Shown in pieces: positions 1-4,690 of a stretch of DNA of 26,531 bases. Source of the DNA: a virus. Under the pieces are notes generated by a model. That model was not told the origin of the DNA, searched no databases, and saw nothing but the letters and a program-made list of their open reading frames with translations. Position 1 is the stretch's first letter, and the number at the start of each line of letters is the position of its first letter. The DNA lies in the IMG/VR virus record IMGVR_UViG_3300047564_004116, positions 1-26,531 of that record; one strand, given 5' to 3'. The translations under genes were made by a program, and so were the position numbers.

Positions 1-196
1 GCTCAGTGCTTGGATCTTGATCTAAACGTGCAAGGAACTTACTTTTTGGTCCGTAAGCAAGTGCTACTTTTTCTTGACGAATGATTGCTCCTGTATCTGG
101 ATCTTTTCTTTCAATTTGAATATTATTAAAAATTGTTCCAAATGCTTTTACATTCTTTTTGATAATTTCGTGATAAAAATGTGAATTGCCTAACAT
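1..196 (-). CDS. gp15: Tail sheath terminator/stabiliser gp15, N-terminal part (cut by window edge)
   Basis: Only the first 65 codons are in the window; the gene continues beyond base 1. The protein starts MLGNSHFYHEIIKKNVKAFG and continues with a GTIFNNIQIERKD stretch. This matches the start of T4 gp15 (MFGYFYNSS... then DLFSNIQIKR), including the FxNIQI core and the later residues leading to a K-x-K/F segment. In T4, gp15 caps the tail tube and sheath as a hexamer and joins the tail to the gp13/gp14 neck. The ATG lies at 196-194 and shares one base with the TAA stop of gene 14 (TAATG), so translation is probably coupled. A good Shine-Dalgarno GGAGGA lies at 211-206, nine bases upstream. Gene order 13-14-15 supports the call. 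The fold assignment comes from remembered family similarity, not a search. Confidence 0.85.
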   Translation of the reverse strand, partial: MLGNSHFYHEIIKKNVKAFGTIFNNIQIERKDPDTGAIIRQEKVALAYGPKSKFLARLDQDPSTE

Positions 197-1098
197 TAGA
201 ATGAATCCTCCATATCTCCATATTCACCAAATGGATTTGTTTCTGTGAAATCTAGTATCTCGTCTGCTGTTTCTTCAAAAATTTTATTTTGTGCATTATC
301 ATAATTATCAATATCAAAATCAATTGTAGAGAATGTATCCACTATCCACTCAGCACCACTATCTTCTCCTATTATAGGATTGTTCGGTGATAATACTCCA
401 TTTATATATGTCAATCTCAACTTGCGTGTAGCAGGATCCCAGTCTGCAACAGTAGCAGTTACAGTAACAGGATCGCCATCAACATTATAAGTTTGTTCTA
501 CAATCTCTCCTGGTTCATAAACACCAGAACCACCTGTCTTCATGTATACTGGGAAGACATGAGATTCCTGAGTGAGATCATCAATGAGAGGATCTCCCGT
601 ATTAAAGTAGTTGTCTGCGTTCTCAATGAGTTCGCAAGTCAATGAAAAAATATAGTTTTTTCCTAACTGATAAAATGGAACTTCCCTTTCAACAAACTTA
701 ATCTCGTATAGATTTTTTGTCATTGGAACATAAAGAAGATCACCTTCGTTTGGTCTGTTGGGAACTCTTGTGTCAATCTCTGTCTCTACGTAGTTGATCC
801 ATCTTCTTTTGGATACAGCATATGTAATCTCATCGCTTAGTCTTAGACCAAACTTAGACATCGCCACGGCACCAGAACCACCAAATCCCTCAACATTAAT
901 AAGCATCATTTCGATGGTTACCTTGTCTTCAAACTTTGAAAGAATTACATCGTTTAAAGTCTTATCAATTAACATTGTTTTTGGAACATACATCACATCC
1001 TGCCCAAACAGTTTGATCTGCTCGTCAACAAGATCTTGAACTAATGTTTGTTCTGCTGTGTTTCCGCCATACTGGGGAAAGTATTGACTCTTTGCCAT
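196..1098 (-). CDS. gp14: Neck protein gp14 (T4-like)
   Basis: This 300-residue protein begins MAKSQYFPQYGGNTAEQTLV and contains DLVDEQIKLFGQDVMYVPKT. These are hallmarks of the gp14 neck family in T4-like phages, which are about 256 residues in T4 and somewhat longer in cyanophages. With gp13 it forms the neck that closes the packaged head and gives the tail a docking site. Visible segments are the N-terminal GQDVMYVP strand (about 33-40), a glycine-rich EGFGGSGAVAMSKFG loop (about 70-84), and RVPNRPNEGDLLYVP (about 111-125). The acidic C-terminus ends FGEYGDMEDSF. The ATG at 1098 overlaps the gene 13 TAA by one base and the stop overlaps the gene 15 ATG in the same way, so 13-14-15 is one translational block. 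The middle (about 165-255) has a beta-rich insert that T4 gp14 may lack. Confidence 0.9.
   Translation of the reverse strand: MAKSQYFPQYGGNTAEQTLVQDLVDEQIKLFGQDVMYVPKTMLIDKTLNDVILSKFEDKVTIEMMLINVEGFGGSGAVAMSKFGLRLSDEITYAVSKRRWINYVETEIDTRVPNRPNEGDLLYVPMTKNLYEIKFVEREVPFYQLGKNYIFSLTCELIENADNYFNTGDPLIDDLTQESHVFPVYMKTGGSGVYEPGEIVEQTYNVDGDPVTVTATVADWDPATRKLRLTYINGVLSPNNPIIGEDSGAEWIVDTFSTIDFDIDNYDNAQNKIFEETADEILDFTETNPFGEYGDMEDSF
206..211 (-). promoter_or_regulatory. Ribosome binding site of gene 15
   Basis: GGAGGA on the minus strand, nine bases before the ATG at 196. It lies inside the last codons of gene 14 and supports the TAATG start for gene 15. It is the strongest Shine-Dalgarno sequence I saw in the window. 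Confidence 0.7.
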
Positions 1099-1910
1099 TA
1101 TCCGATTACATCAAGTGGTGGTAGTTCGTAATCAGAAATCATCTTATCTTCGATCTCTGCAATCTCTCTGAGAGCATCCTCATAGATCTGGCGACCGTTG
1201 AGTGATACACCGCCAGGTAGTTGAACGTTATTAAACTTGATGAGGTTCTGCCCCCACTGACGCTTGAATAACGCCGTAGTATAACGCTTCAACCAGAAGT
1301 CATTCCAGATCTTCGTGAGATTTGTGGGATCAAGTGCTCTGTAGCAATCGATAATAAGAATCTTATCTTTTGTTAGCATCGCAGGATCATAGTCAATATA
1401 GAGTTTACCGTTACGCTTGGTGAACCTATACTGAATCAATGAACCAGTATTCAGAACCATATCGAGCGTTTCGATATACTGTTTGACCATATAGTAGTTT
1501 AGAATGTCAATTGATCCAAACGCATAAAGGTCGTTGAGGAAGATCTGATATTCAATACCAAACAAGTCACCACGAATGCTGCTTGACGTAACACCAAAAA
1601 TTCTTTCGATGCCAATAATATAATCTGGTAATTCTAAATAATTTCCTCTTTCTGTCCACGTATCGCCATTAGGTGCAGTGTGAGTAATGTTATTAGATTT
1701 GAAACGAGTTACCTCTGTTTGTGTCAGAGTATGTTTCAGATACATTCTCTCAGCACCGTCGAAATGACGCTCTTGGAAGAACTGCAGAGCTTCATCGATA
1801 CGGTCTTCTAACTGCTGACTATCTACGTTGATTTCTAAAACTGGTGCGCCCAACTCTCGGAGGCAGTATTGCTTTAACTCCTCTCTGGTTGCTGGCTTTG
1901 ATGCTGACAT
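1098..1910 (-). CDS. gp13: Neck protein gp13 (T4-like)
   Basis: This 270-residue protein starts MSASKPATREELKQYCLREL and then runs GAPVLEINVDSQQLEDRIDEALQFFQERH. This is the characteristic N-terminus of cyanophage/T4 gp13, a helix followed by INVDxxQLEDRIDEAL. It continues with the YLELPDYIIGIERIFG and LKRYTTALFKRQWGQNLIKF segments typical of the family. T4 gp13 is about 309 residues, so this is a compact version. It acts as the head-completion/connector protein at the portal side of the neck and works with gp14. The start at 1910 has an AGGG Shine-Dalgarno-like sequence at 1920-1917, six bases upstream. Upstream are a hairpin (1928-1956) and a late promoter box (1966-1973), so this is probably the first gene of the 13-14-15 transcript. 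Identification rests on motif memory and gene order. Confidence 0.9.
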   Translation of the reverse strand: MSASKPATREELKQYCLRELGAPVLEINVDSQQLEDRIDEALQFFQERHFDGAERMYLKHTLTQTEVTRFKSNNITHTAPNGDTWTERGNYLELPDYIIGIERIFGVTSSSIRGDLFGIEYQIFLNDLYAFGSIDILNYYMVKQYIETLDMVLNTGSLIQYRFTKRNGKLYIDYDPAMLTKDKILIIDCYRALDPTNLTKIWNDFWLKRYTTALFKRQWGQNLIKFNNVQLPGGVSLNGRQIYEDALREIAEIEDKMISDYELPPLDVIG

Positions 1911-1922
1911 GTAAAGCCCTAT

Positions 1923-1956
1923 AAAAAATCCCTACATGTATTTAGCATGTAGGGAT
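1923..1956 (-). terminator. Hairpin terminator between the 64-residue gene and gene 13
   Basis: An 11-bp perfect inverted repeat (ATCCCTACATG at 1928-1938, CATGTAGGGAT at 1946-1956) has a 7-base loop. On the minus strand it is followed at once by TTTTTT (1928-1923), the form of an intrinsic terminator. It would end transcripts reading down from the 64-residue gene. On the plus strand no T-run follows the stem, so it acts in one direction. It lies just downstream of a late promoter box (1966-1973), so it would also fall at the very 5' end of the gene 13 message. Confidence 0.8.
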
Positions 1957-1965
1957 ATTGGTGCC

Positions 1966-1973
1966 TATTTATA
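1966..1973 (-). promoter_or_regulatory. T4-type late promoter box for genes 13-14-15
   Basis: An exact TATAAATA on the minus strand (1973 to 1966) begins right after the TGA stop of the 64-residue gene (1976-1974). T4 late promoters consist of this box alone, recognised by the phage sigma factor gp55. With T4 spacing, transcription would begin near 1960, a few bases before the hairpin at 1956-1928 and about 50 bases before the gene 13 ATG. Confidence 0.75.
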
Positions 1974-2168
1974 TCACTCAGCAGGTGCTTCTTCTGCTGG
2001 TGCTTCTTCTGCCGCTGGTGGATTTAGAATAGCCAAAGTCTCTAAACCACCTTGCAGTTTAATTTTATACTCTTTTGCTTTAGCAAGATTTGCTTCTAAT
2101 TCAGCAATTTGCTTTTCTGCAGATGCTAGTTGATCTTCAAAATTTTTCTTCAGTTCTTCAGTGTTCAT
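1974..2168 (-). CDS. Small coiled-coil protein with Pro/Ala/Glu tail, unknown function
   Basis: This 64-residue protein is not one I can name. Residues 1-45 are strongly helical and charged with heptad-like spacing (EDQLASAEKQIAELEANLAK), suggesting a short coiled coil that could oligomerise. Residues 50-64 form a flexible acidic tail with a repeated EEAPA unit (NPPAAEEAPAEEAPAE); the DNA shows a 15-base repeat there. There is no signal peptide or membrane segment. The gene has its own exact late promoter box (2198-2205) and is followed by a strong terminator, so it can be made alone as a short late mRNA. Its place next to neck genes suggests a small virion or assembly protein, but that is inference. 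Consistent reading frame, promoter and start make it a credible gene despite its size. Confidence 0.75.
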   Translation of the reverse strand: MNTEELKKNFEDQLASAEKQIAELEANLAKAKEYKIKLQGGLETLAILNPPAAEEAPAEEAPAE

Positions 2169-2196
2169 TGTCTCTATATTGATGAATAATGACTTT

Positions 2197-2859
2197 TTAT
2201 TTATACGTTAAAAAATGAACCATACTATGACGGATATCACTAATCCATCTCTTTCCTACTTTAGCAGCATGATATACATCTCCATCATAGATTACTAATC
2301 TATTTGGTTTTGCTTGTATAACGTCAACCAAAGTGTCATTAGGAATCCATGGGCTTTGTTTAGAATATAACGAAGGTTTTGCATATATTCCAGTTCCATC
2401 TTCTTCATCATATTCTTCATTCATATACCATAAACAAGCTACAATATTTTCTCCATCACTATGGGGAGAATAACCATTATTTTTGTTGTTATCATAACAT
2501 GTTTGATTCCAAGTAAAAATGTTATTACCTAGATTAAGTGTTTGTTCAGTTAAATTTTTTACATTATATACTTTTTCTATGATATCTTTTACAACATCGT
2601 GAAATAAAACAGTTTTATGAAAATAGAAATAAGATCTACCATCAAAATAATCTTGACCATTTTCTTTAACATCATACATTCCATGTAATCTTGTGCATGG
2701 CATAGTAAGTGCTATTTCATGAATTTTTTTAAAATTTACAAAAAAATTATCTACCTCTATGTAATTTCCCCACGAAGGTGTTTTTACATTGATGTGAATA
2801 TTTTTGTTGACATCAAATAGAGAATCTTCTATTAATATAGGTAAATTTTTCATTTCCAT
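2197..2859 (-). CDS. 2-oxoglutarate/Fe(II) dioxygenase-like protein (fourth of four)
   Basis: This 220-residue protein has a double-stranded beta-helix dioxygenase signature. The iron-binding H133-x-D135 lies in YSPHSDGEN and a distal H197 in VIYDGDVYHAAKV. R204 or R210 follows as a candidate to bind the 2-oxoglutarate carboxylate. The layout (PHxD, LWYMN strand, GTGIY, DGDVYHAA) resembles DUF6445-type oxygenases more than the prolyl hydroxylases next door. The substrate is unknown. The N-terminal 60 residues lack obvious motifs. It overlaps the preceding oxygenase gene by 10 bases from the first ATG (2859), which has an AAGGA five bases upstream. An in-frame ATG two codons later would give an ATGA overlap. 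The C-terminal codons contain the late promoter of the next gene. The iron ligands look intact, so an active enzyme is plausible. Confidence 0.75.
   Translation of the reverse strand: MEMKNLPILIEDSLFDVNKNIHINVKTPSWGNYIEVDNFFVNFKKIHEIALTMPCTRLHGMYDVKENGQDYFDGRSYFYFHKTVLFHDVVKDIIEKVYNVKNLTEQTLNLGNNIFTWNQTCYDNNKNNGYSPHSDGENIVACLWYMNEEYDEEDGTGIYAKPSLYSKQSPWIPNDTLVDVIQAKPNRLVIYDGDVYHAAKVGKRWISDIRHSMVHFLTYK
2198..2205 (-). promoter_or_regulatory. T4-type late promoter box for the 64-residue gene
   Basis: An exact TATAAATA on the minus strand (2205 to 2198) is formed by the last codons and TAA stop of the preceding oxygenase gene (...TAT AAA TAA). The ATG of the 64-residue gene (2168) is 30 bases downstream of the box, the usual distance for a late gene leader. 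Confidence 0.75.
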
Positions 2860-3443
2860 CTAGGTCCTTCAATCCATCCAACTATAGATTTTCTTTTTCC
2901 TTTTTTGATTTTTTTTACTCTATGTTTTATTCTGCTATCAAATATAATTAATGTTCCTCTTTCTTTTGGAGCAAAAAACATACTGTTTTGTTCAACATCC
3001 AAAAACTGCAAATCTCCTCCTTCGTATTCTGATGGATCTGATAATTGTAGGGAGAACGATAATTTCCTTTGTTTTCCAGTGGGAGAAATAACAGATCCAT
3101 CTACATGCCAATTATAATATTCTCCTTCTTCATATGAAGTATATTGCAAACAGTTATCTTGAAAAGATGTTATATCATAATTAAAATTTTCTTCATTAGA
3201 TTTCATTATATAAAAATGAATGAAAGCAGCAACCCAATGATTATCATCAAAAAAACAAATTTTATTTTTTCGTATTTTTTCATTTAATACGTTATCAGAT
3301 CCAACTGTTCCGTATCTTAATGAATCTTCTGAAATATACTTATTCAAATCATTTTCTATAGAATTACAAAATTCTTCTGGTAATTTGGTAAAATGCCAAA
3401 CGCACTCATATTTTTGAGTTATTGTGTTTAATTTTAAAGTCAT
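2850..3443 (-). CDS. 2-oxoglutarate/Fe(II) dioxygenase, PKHD/prolyl-4-hydroxylase type (third of four)
   Basis: This 197-residue protein has all landmarks of the 2OG-Fe(II) oxygenase superfamily. The first iron ligands are H113-x-D115 in YYNWHVDGS, then SFSLQLSDPSEYEGGDLQF. The distal H174 is in FDSRIKHRVKKI and a basic residue (R184, in GKRKSIVGW) is placed to bind 2-oxoglutarate. The H-R-V-x-x-(8)-R-x-S-(3)-W-(2)-G-P ending is typical of PKHD-type hydroxylases (YbiX/PiuC relatives) and of many cyanophage oxygenases. It probably hydroxylates a protein or small molecule in the infected cell; the substrate cannot be read from sequence. The gene overlaps its upstream neighbour by four bases (ATGA at 3443-3440) and the next gene by ten, so the three are translated together. 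The DNA is notably AT-rich, with many lysine and asparagine codons. Confidence 0.85.
   Translation of the reverse strand: MTLKLNTITQKYECVWHFTKLPEEFCNSIENDLNKYISEDSLRYGTVGSDNVLNEKIRKNKICFFDDNHWVAAFIHFYIMKSNEENFNYDITSFQDNCLQYTSYEEGEYYNWHVDGSVISPTGKQRKLSFSLQLSDPSEYEGGDLQFLDVEQNSMFFAPKERGTLIIFDSRIKHRVKKIKKGKRKSIVGWIEGPRWK
2865..2869 (-). promoter_or_regulatory. Ribosome binding site deciding the start of the fourth oxygenase
   Basis: AAGGA on the minus strand (2869-2865), five bases before the ATG at 2859. The spacing favours this ATG over the one at 2853. Confidence 0.55.
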
Positions 3444-4024
3444 AATAATTTCAAATTTTGTTTATTTTTTTCATACCATTTTTCTGAGATATCGGAAGAA
3501 GATTGAAATGCCATCGTAATTCTTCCCTTGCACCTTATAAATTGTGAAGGTGCTCTACTTCCATGATGTATATATGATGGAGATATTACTACTCTTCCTG
3601 GTTTTGGTAAAATAGATGTTGCATAAATGTAATCTTTTTCTGCTGAAAAATATGTTTCTCCCGACCAATGATTATGCCATTCTTTATTACAGTAAAGTAA
3701 AAAAGTAACTCCATGCATATCTGGATCGTCTACATGCATATCACAAAAATCATTTATACCAAAACAATTAGTTATAACTCTATTAAATTTTGGTAATTTT
3801 AAATTCAATCGATCTTCAATTTTATTTAAAATATTTTTTTGATGATCATCAAAATTTTCTAGTAAATCTGTAGCAGCAAATGTGTATATTCGTTGAGAAG
3901 CATCTCCACAAATAGAATAGTTATTTTTATTTTCTGCGTAATTTTGTATATCAGATACTTCTTTGTGCGAAAAAATATTATCTATAATGTGAATATCATC
4001 ATCTACATTAGTATATGTAATCAT
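3440..4024 (-). CDS. 2-oxoglutarate/Fe(II) dioxygenase-like protein (second of four)
   Basis: I place the start at ATG 4024 (MITYTNVDDDIHIIDNIFSH), giving 194 residues. The longer frame back to 4063 begins with TTG and would overlap the preceding gene by 38 bases. In the 194-residue numbering, the iron ligands are H97-x-D99 in CDMHVDDPD and H153 or H154 in SPSYIHHGSR. A basic residue (R164 or R168) follows as a candidate 2-oxoglutarate contact. The segment PKPGRVVISPSYIHHG is the usual strand leading to the distal histidine. The N-terminal IHIIDNIFSHKEVSDI resembles the helix that opens prolyl-4-hydroxylase-like domains. The ATG lies one base after the TAA of the first oxygenase and the gene overlaps the next by four bases. 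Substrate unknown. Confidence 0.78.
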   Translation of the reverse strand: MITYTNVDDDIHIIDNIFSHKEVSDIQNYAENKNNYSICGDASQRIYTFAATDLLENFDDHQKNILNKIEDRLNLKLPKFNRVITNCFGINDFCDMHVDDPDMHGVTFLLYCNKEWHNHWSGETYFSAEKDYIYATSILPKPGRVVISPSYIHHGSRAPSQFIRCKGRITMAFQSSSDISEKWYEKNKQNLKLL

Positions 4025-4025
4025 A

Positions 4026-4661
4026 TTAATCTTGTGGTTGCGTGCAGAACCATCCAGTAACAACGTACTTGTTTTGCGAGAATACTATATTTCCCCTATG
4101 AACATGTGTATATGCAGCTGGCCATAATACCACTGTTCCTGCTTTTGGTGTTATTCTCAATTTTTGGTAATAAAATTCAGTCTCTGCTTCTCCCTCGGGC
4201 ATATCATTTAAATATATCATCCAAACTACTTGACGATGATCAACACCCCATTGACATCTTTCGTCATGCCAAACATGATATCCTCCGCCAGGAGGAGTTT
4301 TTTGCATCTTTAAATCATACGTAGCAATTTTTGCATCTGTTAGAGTTGGATATTCTCTCACATATTCGTTAAATGTTGACTGCAAAACAGAATATAACTC
4401 TCCAGCAAATCTACCATCTAGTAAATTTAAGAAAATAGATTCATCTAACCTACCCAATCTCATTTTACTGAATTGTTCAGTTCCATCAGAATAAGCACCT
4501 TCTCTTAAAATTTGTTGTGCTTCTGTCAAAGGTTCTTCTGGATTTTCTGATGTAAAGATAGATTTTGATGAAATAAGTTCTTCAAAATAATCAATTAATT
4601 TATCACAAAATTCTCTATCAACATAGTCTTCAAAAATTCCTATATGTTCAATCAGTTTCAT
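4026..4661 (-). CDS. 2-oxoglutarate/Fe(II) dioxygenase (2OG-FeII_Oxy type; first of four)
   Basis: This 211-residue protein belongs to the family often seen in marine T4-like phages. It starts with an IEHIGIFEDYVDREFCDKLI helix. The iron site is H132-x-E134 in GGGYHVWHDERC, with Glu in place of the more common Asp. It is followed by RQVVWMIYLNDMPEGEAETEF and TPKAGTVVLWPAAYTHVHRG, holding the distal H186 (or H188). K198 or nearby basic residues before VVTGWF would hold 2-oxoglutarate. It may hydroxylate proline or another side chain; the substrate is unknown. It is the first gene after the adhesin (27-base gap) and has its own late promoter-like box at 4690-4683, so it may lead an oxygenase operon. 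No strong Shine-Dalgarno is visible. Confidence 0.88.
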   Translation of the reverse strand: MKLIEHIGIFEDYVDREFCDKLIDYFEELISSKSIFTSENPEEPLTEAQQILREGAYSDGTEQFSKMRLGRLDESIFLNLLDGRFAGELYSVLQSTFNEYVREYPTLTDAKIATYDLKMQKTPPGGGYHVWHDERCQWGVDHRQVVWMIYLNDMPEGEAETEFYYQKLRITPKAGTVVLWPAAYTHVHRGNIVFSQNKYVVTGWFCTQPQD

Positions 4662-4682
4662 ATTTTTTATGCTTTGTAATAT

Positions 4683-4690
4683 TATTTATC
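4683..4690 (-). promoter_or_regulatory. Late promoter box for the oxygenase cluster
   Basis: GATAAATA on the minus strand (4690 to 4683) overlaps the TGA stop of the adhesin gene. It matches the late box at seven of eight positions and differs only at the first base. The oxygenase ATG (4661) is 22 bases downstream of the box. It would let the four oxygenases be expressed with the virion genes. Confidence 0.55.

Noticed and set aside
794-1039. 81-codon plus-strand open frame
   Set aside because: Antisense to gene 14, which is well conserved; product has no recognisable features.
1939-1945. CTAAATA in the terminator loop as a further late promoter
   Set aside because: It has C where the late box needs A and lies within the hairpin loop; the exact TATAAATA 20 bases upstream explains transcription better.
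4024-4063. TTG-initiated extension of the second oxygenase (13 extra residues)
   Set aside because: It would overlap the preceding gene by 38 bases with a rare start codon. ATG at 4024 sits directly after the previous stop and starts the typical domain.
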